NCBI RefSeq assembly: GCF_910592395.1
Contig: NC_088324.1
Span: 4,554,953 to 4,618,952 of the forward strand
Source of the DNA: Lineus longissimus
Lineage: Eukaryota; Nemertea; Pilidiophora; Heteronemertea; Lineidae
Length of the DNA: 64,000 nt
Reading direction: 5' to 3'
Below, piece after piece: positions 31,800 through 42,169 of the stretch (within the stretch, counting starts at the first letter, position 1; every line of letters begins with the position of its first letter). A program made the translations under genes and the position numbers. The notes under the pieces are model-generated. The model was not told where the DNA came from and did no database searches. It worked only from the letters and a program-made list of their open reading frames with translations.

Positions 31800-32483
31800 A
31801 CTTTATCAGCAGAATTAGTCTGGAAATAGGTCGTTTCAGGGCTAGTCCGCTTTCCAATCGCACGTTGACAATCCTAACCGGATTGTCGGTCCCAGGTAGA
31901 CAGCTACAACTTCGGCAGTTTTCCAAGATTCTCATTTCGCTTTCTCATCCACAACTAACACAATGTCATGTTCTTGGAGATTCTCTTCTTCTTTGGACCA
32001 TTTGAGGCAAGGCGACAACTTGTGAATCGAAGTCATTCAGTGTCTCCAGAAGTTGTCTACCATGTTGTTGCAAAGCTGGCGACGTTTGTGATGGTTTTCG
32101 GAAAAAGGCTCTCATGGCACTTGTGGCGACTGTAGTTCTCCTCTACTGATGAGAAAGTGGTTTGGCATGACAGGCTGGTCATCGAGTGGTAACGATGACA
32201 CGGTTAGAGGACGACAGTTTATCAAGGCAGAAATCTGTGCGAACACAGTTTCCCATTCCACAAGTGTGAGTTTGTCGGAATTGACCATCATCTTCATGGC
32301 GCTTTTGACACCCTGTACCATTCTCTCAATAGCCCCCTGGTGGTGAGGGCCAGTGGGTGGACCGAATTTCCATTTGATTCGAAACTTTAGGCTGGCTTCT
32401 TGGAGTGCTTTCCCTCGGTTGCAAATGCAGAACTTGCCATCTCGTATGGTTACCTTCACCAACTTGACGTCTCCGATGATCAA
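31800..32483 (-). pseudogene. BEL/Pao integrase C-terminal part and terminal domain
   Basis: Minus frame 32483-32112 reads KWKFGPPTGPHHQGAIERMV, GVKSAMKMMV, WETVFAQISALINCRPLT and TPNHFLISRG-like sequence, the end of the BEL/Pao integrase catalytic core (the Glu of the DDE triad is in GAIERM) and its target-capture region. Downstream to about 31800, in broken frames, PRR..W-type and GDVVLV-type traces fit the BEL-specific C-terminal domain (DUF5641) but carry stops. It is opposite in strand to the BEL RT at 11.7-13.0 kb, so it is a separate copy or has been rearranged. Confidence 0.8.
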
Positions 32484-32789
32484 GTGGGTTTTACGTATCT
32501 CGGCGACCGTCTTGATCTGTCCTCCGTGGCAGGCGTTCGGTGGCTTTCGTGAGTTATGAGGAGAGAGCGCTGACTCGATTTTGGTAGAAGGTACGGGTGT
32601 CTCATATCGTATGAATCAGTGCCTCGTCGATCCGACGCGGTAGACTTGAGCAGTGTCGTCTAAAAATGGGTTGAGCTTCATTAACTGGTGATTTCAACCC
32701 AATCACAGATGTTGCCTACGTACCAACTGACCAGAATGTTCCCCCCATATCCACTGCAAATGACATGCATTACATTACCCAAGGTGAGC

Positions 32790-32812
32790 ACATGGTCCTT
32801 GGACCATTTCAT
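32790..32812 (+). mobile_element. GCTCACC-family element, 3' end only
   Basis: AAGGTGAGCACATGGTCCTT followed by GGACCATTTCAT matches the 3' terminus of the copies ending at 22098 and 49988. It abuts the broken piggyBac frame at 32813. No 5' end was found upstream. Confidence 0.7.
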
Positions 32813-33038
32813 TCAGTTCTACTGGCATGGCTTTACGTTTGAAAATGACTGTACCGCATATGCCAGTTTCCAGTTCTGAGAACTCCAGGGCAAGTCTAGG
32901 GCTGGTATAATAACTGTCCATATAAACTTTATGGCTCTTATTGATGTTGGGTATCAGTAACCTTCTAACTGTCAGATGTGTACTTGTCACAGATTCGATG
33001 TTGCGCCCAGATTGACGCTGCGACCAGTGATGACACAA
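32813..33038 (-). pseudogene. piggyBac-like transposase fragment
   Basis: The minus frame gives NKSHKVYMDSYYTSPRLALE and TGICGTVIFKRKAMPVELNE, the third-Asp region of the piggyBac (DDE_Tnp_1_7) catalytic core (family form: VYMDNYYTS). It stops where the GCTCACC 3' end begins. About 75 residues remain of a protein normally near 600. Nothing upstream supports more exons. Confidence 0.85.
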
Positions 33039-33402
33039 ACGACGGGTTTCTGCACTTCACGTTTAATATAGGAACTAAAATAGAATAAACAGGAAACATA
33101 CTAGGTAACTGGTAGAAATTTAACAACTATGAACAAGTAACCACACCCAGCAGCAAGCATGCTATCAGCTTAACTCAATTACTAATTTATTAATTACTCG
33201 GATGGAGCTCCATACTCCACACAGTACTTTGACCCGCCCATACATATGCCAGTTTTGTATTAGTTTGGTTGTAGAGAGCCAGCTTTGTATAGGTCTTTGT
33301 GTATAGGCCTGTGGAAGTGTACATGTGGGAAAACAGGGTGTTGTCCTGTATGACCGTCTGGTATTGTATATCACACCAGACTAACTAAGCAACCCCACTA
33401 AA

Positions 33403-33986
33403 TGCGTGTAACTACTATGAAACTGGTTTCACTGAACATAGCAATATCTACGAAGTGAACATTGTATATTAAAAAAGCTTTGGCACACTTACCCCAAGCA
33501 AATTCACACCTCACTCCTTCTCCTCATTCACACCAGACAGGAAGTGCTCAGTAACCCACTGGGCAACTTCCTAAAACACGCCCATTCAAACCAAACATTA
33601 ACCTATTCACACCAACACTCATACTGACACAATTACAACCATAGTTAGAAATGACACGTTTTGGGACAGTACTCCCCAATTAATCAGGAACTTTTAGGGT
33701 GCTCCTCCCCTTGAATGGTATTGTCATTTCATCCAGACACAGCTGTTTATGAAGTGTGTATGTTAAATATATAAGGCGAACACTGTTCTTGGTGTTACAA
33801 ACGGTATAATTTCGGCATAATTTCAAGTAGGGTCACAATCATTTTCCAAAACAGCGTGTTTTCATTTTTAGACTGAGGTACGTCAGGATTTTGGGCCTTC
33901 TCAACTACCATACACATGTCAATGCATGTCAAGGGATTTGGGACCTGAGACGGACAATGTCGACCGTAACACTCTCCCCCACTTTA
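33403..33986 (-). other. Candidate 3' LTR and polypurine tract of Gypsy B
   Basis: On the minus strand AAAGTGGGGGAGAG (33985-33972) is a polypurine tract followed directly by TGTTACGG at 33971. A plausible LTR end, GTAGTTACA, lies at 33403. That gives a 569-bp LTR bounded TGTTAC...GTTACA. The second LTR is not in view, so the lower boundary is a guess. Confidence 0.45.
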
Positions 33987-35511
33987 AAGACGGGACCCTC
34001 CCAAGCAAGACTCAAAACCATAACCTGACTCAATCTAGAAACTGAACAACTTAAGTTCATAATACATGTACACGTGTGCAAAGCTTACAGATCAAATACC
34101 TGTAGTCCAAGTACTATAATGGTGACACACAAATTTCAAGTTCAATAAAGCTGGGTCTTAAAATGGGTACAGTTACTCTGAAGCTCTACCAAAATGTCAC
34201 AATAACCTGAAGTGATTACACAAAGAGGTGTTAGTCAAAATGAGGTAAACAAAGTAAGTTCAATCCAGAAGCCAACAATGCCATGGTAACTGATACAAGT
34301 TCAACAACTTTAATACTGGGTAGTCACAACTGCTCGTAACTATTGAAGAGAGGTTGCTAGCACATCATTCAAAGTCTGATTCTCAGTACCCAACTCCCAG
34401 TTTACCAACATCCAAACATTACCGGTACCAGGCCTTATACGTGGACCAAAAGACTAGATTACTTACAAATTTTCTTTAAAATACTACACCGTTCACAGAC
34501 ACCAGTAAATATTGCATGGCTATATTTTAACTATTGGTTATGAACCTAAACACACAAACTAAACTAAACAATTATATAACTGAGCTTGAGGACAAAACAT
34601 AATTGTAAATTTCTACAGATGATCCAACGTGACAAATGATACTAAGTCATTATTACTTGTGTCAGCACTCATAGCATACTATTCTCTTGATACCAGTACA
34701 GAGTGATCAATCCTGCACATGATATGTCCATTTACCATAAATGAAATCCAGTGTAATGCTTTTAAGTGAAAGATAAGTCACACAATATACCCATACTCAA
34801 CTTCTTAAGTCATTGTTATTGTGTACAAATTCAAATGGACCCTGCAACCCAAAGCCATGTCTTCAGTCTCCATGAAGTACCTAAACAGGAGCCAATAGAT
34901 GTCAAATTTAGTACAGGAAATTACATTCCAATTCAAAACAGACCAAACTATATACCGACAGACCTGAAGACAATGCATTAGATCAGCCCCAAATGACTAA
35001 ACTCAGGAATCAAAACTATTAAGAAACTGGCAAAATGAGAAGTTACGTCCAGCGCTTAACCCATAAGAACACACTCTCGAAATATTCCAATACCAACATG
35101 TTGACATATCTCCATTGAATGCTTGTCAGATCATCTTAATACACGGTAGCTTACTAATATCGTTTCATGCAAAGTATTGCAGCAACAGCTCCCATAAGTC
35201 ATGAATGTGGAATCCAAAAGTTCAGCTTAAATCTAAAACTATTCAGCAGTGATATAATACTGTAGTAACTTGTAATAAAATGAATCAAATATTTCTATCT
35301 AAACTAAAATTGTCATTGCAAGATAATTGATAGTCACAGTTTAGTAATTGGCAGTGTCAGTCCCAGCAGTTTCACAATATTGTCATTGCAAGTGTCAGTC
35401 TCAGCAGTTTCACAATATTGTCATTGCAAATGGTTTCTACCAGTAACTGAATGGCATTGGAGCTGGAAACATTGAGTAAGGTCCACAAACAGGAACCCAA
35501 TGCACAACAGG
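33987..35511. other. Gypsy B 3' untranslated region, no gene
   Basis: AT-rich, with no supportable frame. A 38-bp direct repeat (TGTCAGTC[CT]CAGCAGTTT...GTCATTGCAA) is present at 35354-35391 and 35392-35429. It is probably the 3' UTR of the Gypsy element between its pol stop and the polypurine tract. Confidence 0.5.
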
Positions 35512-37323
35512 TCACACAGGCGGCTGATATGGCTGATAAACTGATACTGACTGAAGTGATGGCCTTCCAAGTTCATTGTATGTAAACACTGGTGGCTTAC
35601 GACACGTTCTTGCAGCTCTTGGCTCAAACACAGTAGCCTCGTAGTTGAGCTGAGGAGATTCTGCGCTTGGTTGAGGCCCAGGGTCAAGACTGGAGTCATT
35701 ACTAATCGCAGAATTTTCACCATTGATGTTACCATTACTAGTGTCTACTATATCCCGAGTGTTCGTATTTTCAGCCACAAGTTCTATTGTCTCTGGAGAC
35801 ACTTCTGAGTTATTGCCAGTCTCCTCTCCCTGCCGATTAGAAAAATAGCCCAAGGCTATACCAACTATATCCTCATCACTGTCAGAGTCCGAGGTGTCAC
35901 CAGCCGGAGGTTTCGGCAACTGAGAGTTAGCGCGAGTAGAACGGCGATTACTAGTAGCACGTGTGACAGTATGTTCAGTGTACGGATTAGTATTAATAAG
36001 AGGCAGGCCTGGGCATGGCAATAGTAAATTACGATGGAGAACTCTCTCCCTACCCATGCCATCCTCTGCAATGACTGCGTACACAGGACTAGACTGCTTA
36101 TCTCCCTTTTGAGAGATTACGATGTGCACCTTGTCCTCCCAATGTGACCGGAGTTTTCCAGGGCCACCACGCTGACTCAGATTGTGCACTAAAACACGAT
36201 CATCAACTTGCAAAGGCTGTCCATACACTTTCTGATCGTAATATTTCTTACTGCGGGCTGCCGCAGTCTTTATGTGTGATGAAGCTATGTCTTGCGCTTG
36301 ACACATAGCCTTTTGCCATTCCGTAACAAATGTCTCATAGTCTGTATTTAAAGTAGTACCGGTATAGATTTGTTTGAGGTGGGGTAGGCGACGGCAAATC
36401 TGCTAAAATGATCTACGAGCAATAGAATATATTCATGTCCACCCTTACTTTTCTCGAGATGTTAGAAATCCAAGGAAACAAGATCAAATGGCGCAGATGA
36501 TGTAATCGAAACTAGCGGAGCACGAGTGTGCTTGTACGGCGCACGAGTGATGAGACAACGGCAACGGTTCTGAACATAGTCCTCAATATCCTCCTGCATT
36601 TGTGGCCAATAAAAACGTTCTCTAACTATATCAAGAACACGTTCCCAGCCAAGATGACCCATGTCATCATGCAGTTCCTTGTATACTAATGGGCGATAAG
36701 TCTTTGGTAATATGAGTTGTTTACAGTTCCCACTTTGGCGTCACAAGACACCATCGCTATCGAGGTGCAAAGTCTTCCAGCTGCGGAACAAGACCTGAAC
36801 ATCATGAGGTTCACGTCTGCAACACTTGGATGCTGGTAACGATGCATCGTTGCGCAAAAACTCCATAACTCGATGGATTGTCGGGTCCTGCCACTGCTTA
36901 TCCTTAATTTCACTGGGAGACAAAGAAGTAAAAGTTCTAGTCGGTTCAGAGATCAGTAGTGGATCAACAGAGGATACCATGGCCCAGCAAGTAGTATCAT
37001 CAGCCTGTTGTTGCACTGCTGCAATACTATCCTGGACATCCTTTCCATTAACAACCTCAGTATATTGCGCCATGTACTTTGAGAAATCCATAGGTAAGCG
37101 ACTCAAAACGTCAGCGTCTATGTTATCCTTCCTTGGACGATACTTCAAAGTCAAAGGGTACTGCGACAGTTCTGCCATCCACCGATGACCAGTAGCGTTG
37201 AGTTTAGCCATTGTGAAGATGTATGTAAGCGGATTATTGTCAGTGTATGCAGTGACCTCCGGAGCATAATACAAATAGGCTTTGAATTTTTCGGTCACTG
37301 CCCATTTCAGAGCAAGAAATTCT
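35512..37323 (-). pseudogene. Gypsy B pol: RNase H end, integrase zinc finger, integrase tail
   Basis: From 37323 downward the minus strand reads EFLALKWAVTEKFKAYLYY, VTAYTDNNPLTYIFTMAKLN and LTLKYRPRKDNIDADVLSRL, the Ty3/Gypsy RNase H. MGHLGWERVLDIVRERFYWP and NRCRCLITR (integrase HHCC finger) and PFDLVSLDF (start of the core) follow. The DDE core is missing: about 36385-36440 goes straight to the far end (YDQKVYGQPLQVDDRVLVHN, GKLRSHWEDKVHIV). A long acidic tail ends TYNELGRPSLQ at 35512. An internal deletion of the integrase core makes it non-functional. The upstream RNase H codons resume at 43845, beyond the DIRS insertion. Confidence 0.9.
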
Positions 37324-37511
37324 ATTTTGTGTCATTCAAACTTACCTATGGAACACTTTTGCATGTTACTCCATTTGGGCTCAAACACAAGAGTATCCCT
37401 TTAATTTTCTAAAGGGAGAACTGAGTTAACAGCTCGGCCGCCAGGCGGCGCCCTGACCGATCCCGCGAGATCGCGCCGATCTCATGCCGCCATATTCAGT
37501 CTTTACTCTTG
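37324..37511 (+). repeat. DIRS left inverted terminal repeat
   Basis: From ATTTTGTGTCATTCAAAC to CTTTACTCTTGTGC. Its reverse complement occurs at 43631 onward, including the GC-rich core CGGCCGCCAGGCGGCGCC. The outermost bases (37324-37340) match the internal complementary region rather than the right repeat. Confidence 0.9.
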
Positions 37512-37806
37512 TGCTTCTACGAAGCACATCGTTTTTTCAAAGCTGCCGTGAATTCGATTTAAAACCAAATTCAACCAGCCAAGTCTAGACGATTTTTGGG
37601 TTCATTCACCTACGGAGTAGACCGCCAAACTAATCTTGGCATTAGTATTGTCCAGTCTATTTAATTATAGACATTTTCTTAGCTAGCTTAGTCGACCCGG
37701 CTCCATTATTTTGATCTTGGTAGGGTAGAGTTAAGTAGGCTATTCTCCGCTCTATTGTAATGAACAAGACTCAGATCCATTGCAATAGTGTTTAATTCAA
37801 GTAGGC

Positions 37807-40065
37807 ATGTTTTCCTTTCCATTAATTATTGCGTCCTTTCTGGCCTACTTGGGGTTCCCAGTGTTTTTATTGTCATTGGTACCATTTTTTATATGGCGTA
37901 CCCCTCCGACGGCATCCTTTGTCTCACCACAAAGGAATGCGTCTGGTGGCGGGAAACGGGCCGCGAAGACGCCTAAACCCTCTTCCGGTTCCGTTTCCGG
38001 GCATATAACCCGGAGGTCTAGCAAACCTCCCGCCACCACCCCTTCCGTCAGCCGAGTTCCGGTTCCGGCCGCGGCTGCGAAGGATGCGGGATCTGACATT
38101 ATTAATGTCTGTGGTCCCAAGGGAGACTTACATCCAATAAGTCTCCAAGGGTTTAATATACCCCGGACCTCAAGCCCGAGTACAAGCCCTTTGTACCCGC
38201 GGGAGCACCCTGCTTCCGGTCCGCCGATTGCAGTTCCGGTTACTGACGCGGGTTCCCGTTTTTCAGTAACCGAAGACTCTACTGGGGGTTTTTCTCAGTC
38301 TTTACTGCGAAATAACCCCAGTCCTCACGGACACAGTAGAGTAGGGCCGGACCTTATAACGCCACCTCCGAAACGCCATGCGTCTTCGGTAACAGCGTTT
38401 CCGCCCTCCGTACCTCCTTCTAAAAGGGCTTCCGGTAGCTCCATACCGGCGAAGGAGTTACGTGCATTTCCGGTTTCGGACTTCGTCCTACCGGAAATGC
38501 AGGCACCTTCCTACGTTGGCCAACCTCTTGGGTGGAACCAACCGGAAGTGCCACCCCCTCCGCGTAGCAGAGGCGTCGTTCCCATGGAACGAGCTACGCA
38601 GAGAGGACATCTGAACTCTAGTTCAGAATATGGGCAACTTCCGCTTCCGGTAGACCCATTCGCCCGCACATACGGCTTCCAGGGTTCGCTTATGCGCTCA
38701 CCCTCGCCTCAACCGCCCGTCGTTGAGAGAAGCCGCACGTCGGGTCCGGAACCCGAGTCGGGACAGCAACTGTCCCAGCTCATCCAGATGGTAGCAGGTC
38801 TTTCTGATAGACTCAGCCATCTGGAGCAGGGTTCCGGTTCCTCTGGTGCGCCTGGTCCCATCGGATACCCACCATCCGACTCCTCTATTTTAGAGGAATT
38901 TTCTGAGAACGAGAGTTCTCAGCCAGGCTACCGCTCCCCCAATCAGGAGGAGCTGTCACCAGAGGAGGCCAGTATCCTGTCGGATATGAGGACACTCAGA
39001 TCCTTGATCAGAGCGTACCTCCCGCAGGATCTGTGCCCTACCCCGCCGGAACTGCCAGCCTTGTCAACACCGACCTTTTCACTCTGGGGACAGGAAGTGG
39101 ATCCCAATCCACAGGTTTCTCAAGGCTCCACTCGGGCACTTGAATTCCTTCCTCCCTCCCCGTCGGTGTTAGCAGTCTCTGAACTTTTGGAGCGTACAAT
39201 CAGAGACTCACAAGGCGCCCACCAACGTACTTCCATCCCTGTCCTTCCGGCAGTCGGACCGGAAGCTTGGTGTAAACCGGGGAAGTTGTTCACGGCACAA
39301 CTTCCTCCCGTTAGGCAGTACCGCGCTGACTATTATCGAGTCAGCTCGGCCGGCTGTCCAGCTGCAGCATCGACTTCCATATTAAAGGACGATGTACAGC
39401 TGGACCAACTCGTGCCTAGGGTGACCTCCTCCTCGGCTTACCGAGACCTTAGAGCACAAGAGGGTCTGGCCAAAAACACGTTAGCGGTGCTCTCCTACGC
39501 AGAGCACACTAACCTGGCCCTAGCCAGATCCCTAAAAGATAATGAGTCACTATCTGATGACACAAAATCGCTTGTGACATCCTTGTCACATTCGATTAGG
39601 CACGCTATTGCGCTGTCCGCCAAGACCGCAGCAAATAGCGTCCTACTCCGTAGAGACGCCGCACTGGGCTCTCTCAATGTCATCAGATCCCTCCAGCTGG
39701 AAGGGGCCTTAAGAACCGCTCCTATGGACGGTTCTTTCCTGTTCGCAGATTCTGTACAAGAGGCGGCTCAAGCACAGAAAGATTGGGACAAATTATATGC
39801 CCCCACTGCGACACAGAGGGCCAAGACCTCTCTACCTAACGCTAGAAAGATAGAGAGGCCCCAGCAGGCATCGGGTTCAATCCCGTACGCCAGGCAGGTC
39901 CTGCCTAGGCCTACCCCGCCTAGTCAGCCTGCTCCTGCTGGATCCTTCCAACGGGAAGCGGAGGGTCGCCGGACTGGAAAGAGGAAAAATACTTCCTCTA
40001 ACCAGGGTGGATCCGGTCCGACTAAGCACTCCTTTCGCCCAAGGGGTGCTGGCCGGAAGAGGTGA
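37807..40065 (+). CDS. DIRS ORF1, Gag-like protein
   Basis: Open frame of 752 codons starting at ATG 37807. The first 30 residues are hydrophobic (FPLIIASFLAYLGFPVFLLS), unusual for a Gag protein, so the true start may be a later codon or the leader may be spliced. The bulk is Pro/Ser-rich (SVSRVPVPAAAAKDAGSD, PPSKRASGSSIPAKELRAFP). A helical region follows (residues about 430-620: SLVTSLSHSIRHAIALSAKT), then a basic Gln/Arg/Gly-rich C-terminus (RKRKN-like, SFRPRGAGRKR) suited to nucleic-acid binding. It overlaps ORF2 by about 60 bases. Its location and composition match DIRS ORF1; the sequence is not otherwise recognisable. Confidence 0.8.
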   Translation: MFSFPLIIASFLAYLGFPVFLLSLVPFFIWRTPPTASFVSPQRNASGGGKRAAKTPKPSSGSVSGHITRRSSKPPATTPSVSRVPVPAAAAKDAGSDIINVCGPKGDLHPISLQGFNIPRTSSPSTSPLYPREHPASGPPIAVPVTDAGSRFSVTEDSTGGFSQSLLRNNPSPHGHSRVGPDLITPPPKRHASSVTAFPPSVPPSKRASGSSIPAKELRAFPVSDFVLPEMQAPSYVGQPLGWNQPEVPPPPRSRGVVPMERATQRGHLNSSSEYGQLPLPVDPFARTYGFQGSLMRSPSPQPPVVERSRTSGPEPESGQQLSQLIQMVAGLSDRLSHLEQGSGSSGAPGPIGYPPSDSSILEEFSENESSQPGYRSPNQEELSPEEASILSDMRTLRSLIRAYLPQDLCPTPPELPALSTPTFSLWGQEVDPNPQVSQGSTRALEFLPPSPSVLAVSELLERTIRDSQGAHQRTSIPVLPAVGPEAWCKPGKLFTAQLPPVRQYRADYYRVSSAGCPAAASTSILKDDVQLDQLVPRVTSSSAYRDLRAQEGLAKNTLAVLSYAEHTNLALARSLKDNESLSDDTKSLVTSLSHSIRHAIALSAKTAANSVLLRRDAALGSLNVIRSLQLEGALRTAPMDGSFLFADSVQEAAQAQKDWDKLYAPTATQRAKTSLPNARKIERPQQASGSIPYARQVLPRPTPPSQPAPAGSFQREAEGRRTGKRKNTSSNQGGSGPTKHSFRPRGAGRKR

Positions 40066-42169
40066 CTCCCCCCTCCTTTCTCCTCCCGGACGCAAAAAGG
40101 AGCCGACTCCGGTAGTCGGGGGCCGTCTGCAAAAATTTGCAGACATTTGGGACGATTGGTGCCCAAAGGGGTCCCCAGTCCCAAACATGTTGAGGTACGG
40201 AGTGAAACTAGATTTCAACCGTACCCCCCCGACTACCATATATCCAACCCCAGTTCAGCCACCGAAGGACCCAGTCAAGGCCTCTGCCCTCCAAGCAGAG
40301 GTCGCGACATTACTGGAGAAGCAAGCTATCCAGGTCCTTCAAGATCCATGCTCCCCCGGCTTTTACAGCCACGTTTTCTTGGTTCCCAAGAAAGCAGGGA
40401 CATGGAGGCTGATCATAGACCTTTCCAGGTTAAACACCTTCTTGAATGTTCCTCATTTCAAGATGGAAACCACCAGGTCTATAGCAACAGCGATACAGCC
40501 CAACGATTGGGCGGTATCGATGGATTTAATGGATGCGTACTTACATGTACCGATCCATCCAGACTATCAACACTTCCTTCGATTCCATTACGAAGGAAAG
40601 ACGTATCAATTCAGGGCCCTGCCGTTCGGTCTGGCATCGGCACCCCTAATTTTTACGATGATAGTCACAGCCTTCGTCGCTCCCTTTCACGTGATGGGGT
40701 TCAAGCTCCATCACTACCTAGACGATTGGCTACTCCGTTGCAAATCGCGGGAACTACTACTGCAACAACTTCAGGTTCTAAAGCAAAAAGTAGTTTCCGC
40801 AGGTTGGATTATCAACGAAACAAAGTCAGAATTCATACCATCCCAAGACTTCGTTTACGTTGGAGTTCGGTTCCTTACGGCCATAGGGAAAATGCTGCCC
40901 CCCCTAGACAGGATAAAGAAAATTCTTCATCTCGTCGCAGAATTCAGAGGAAGGACTCAAGCTCCCGCAAGGCGATGCTTGAGCCTTTTGGGACTTCTGA
41001 ATTCGGCAGCAGACCAAATCCCCCTTGGCCGTCTATATATGCGTCCCATCCAGATGTTTCTAATGTCTCTATGGAAACCCCACAGGGACCCATTAGACAA
41101 GTTGGTATTGATACCTCAATACCTACTCAAGAACGTCTGGAACTTCTGGGAGTCGGAGACTCGTCTCCAAAGCGGTGTAGATCTTGCTCCACCGCCCCCA
41201 GAAGTGTCCCTGTTCACAGATGCTTCCCTACTAGGGTGGGGAGCACATCTGAACAACGGGGACATGTCCATAAGAGGTCTATGGACAAGGGAGGAGACCA
41301 TTCTTCCAATAAATATATTGGAAATGAAGGCTGTCCTTCTTGCCGTGAGGGCTCTTTCCCTTCGCCTGAAGAATCGGAGAGTATCCCTGTTCTCCGACAA
41401 TTCTACAGTAGTAGCATATGTCAGGAGACAGGGAGGCACAAAGTCCGGCATTCTTTGCCAGCTAACTTGGGAGCTTTACCATCTTTGTGCCGACCTTGGA
41501 GTATCGATATGTGCCAGACACATACCGGGCAATCGCAACATCCTTGCCGACGCCCTGTCCCGTCAGAACAAGCTAGTTCAGACAGAGTGGACACTCCATC
41601 AGGAGATTGTAGACGACCTTTGTCGCCTTTGGCAATCTCCGAAGGTAGATCTGTTCGCCACCAGGCTGAACAATCGCCTTCCCATCTATTACTCTCCACT
41701 TCCGGACGAAGAGGCCCTGGAAGTCGACAGCCTTACAGCCTCTTGGGTCGGGCTGAACGCATATGCGTTTCCACCCCTCCCTCTCATCCAACCAGTCCTG
41801 AACAAGATCTTGACCAGCCATCCGGTGAGAATAACTCTCATCGCACCTTGCTGGCCAAATCAGGCCTGGTTCCCAGCCTTGCTGGAGCTCCTGATAGATC
41901 ACCCCAGGAGTCTTCCTACTTGGAAGCACCTCCTGTGGCACCCCCTGGGGAGATGCTACCACCAGAACCCTGGATTTTTCAAGTTTCACGCCTGGAACTT
42001 ATCCAGTTGCATCTCCACCAGAGAGGCTTTTCGGACATCGCTGTCAAGCGCATGTCCGCACCTCAAAGGGGGTCTACCCTTGATGTGTATCAAGGAAAGT
42101 GGTCTACCTTCACTTCCTGGTGCAGGGAGAACGGAGTTAATCCGATCTCTCCCTCTATATACAGATTAG
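40007..42169 (+). CDS. DIRS ORF2: reverse transcriptase, RNase H, methylase-like domain
   Basis: 720-codon open frame. RT motifs run from LLEKQAIQVLQDPCSPGFYS through VFLVPKKAGTWRLIIDLSRL, AVSMDLMDAYLHVPIHPDYQ (catalytic Asp), RALPFGLASAPLIFTMIV, HHYLDDWLLRCKS (YLDD box) and VGVRFLTAIGKM. RNase H follows: EVSLFTDASLLGWGAH (Asp), INILEMKAVLLAVRAL (Glu), VSLFSDNSTVVAYVRR (Asp) and RHIPGNRNILADALSR (Asp). VDLFATRLNNRLPIYYSP and IAPCWPNQAWFPALLELL begin the region annotated in DIRS1-like elements as an N6-adenine-methylase-like domain. No stop or shift is visible. It copies the element RNA into DNA in the nucleus or cytoplasm. Confidence 0.95.
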   Translation: MDPVRLSTPFAQGVLAGRGDSPLLSPPGRKKEPTPVVGGRLQKFADIWDDWCPKGSPVPNMLRYGVKLDFNRTPPTTIYPTPVQPPKDPVKASALQAEVATLLEKQAIQVLQDPCSPGFYSHVFLVPKKAGTWRLIIDLSRLNTFLNVPHFKMETTRSIATAIQPNDWAVSMDLMDAYLHVPIHPDYQHFLRFHYEGKTYQFRALPFGLASAPLIFTMIVTAFVAPFHVMGFKLHHYLDDWLLRCKSRELLLQQLQVLKQKVVSAGWIINETKSEFIPSQDFVYVGVRFLTAIGKMLPPLDRIKKILHLVAEFRGRTQAPARRCLSLLGLLNSAADQIPLGRLYMRPIQMFLMSLWKPHRDPLDKLVLIPQYLLKNVWNFWESETRLQSGVDLAPPPPEVSLFTDASLLGWGAHLNNGDMSIRGLWTREETILPINILEMKAVLLAVRALSLRLKNRRVSLFSDNSTVVAYVRRQGGTKSGILCQLTWELYHLCADLGVSICARHIPGNRNILADALSRQNKLVQTEWTLHQEIVDDLCRLWQSPKVDLFATRLNNRLPIYYSPLPDEEALEVDSLTASWVGLNAYAFPPLPLIQPVLNKILTSHPVRITLIAPCWPNQAWFPALLELLIDHPRSLPTWKHLLWHPLGRCYHQNPGFFKFHAWNLSSCISTREAFRTSLSSACPHLKGGLPLMCIKESGLPSLPGAGRTELIRSLPLYTD

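Noticed and set aside
40147-41952. Long frame upstream of the tyrosine recombinase as an extra protein domain
   Set aside because: It overlaps the RT/RNase H gene completely and shows Ser/Arg/Pro-biased composition typical of an off-frame shadow. Kept only as a question in the findings.
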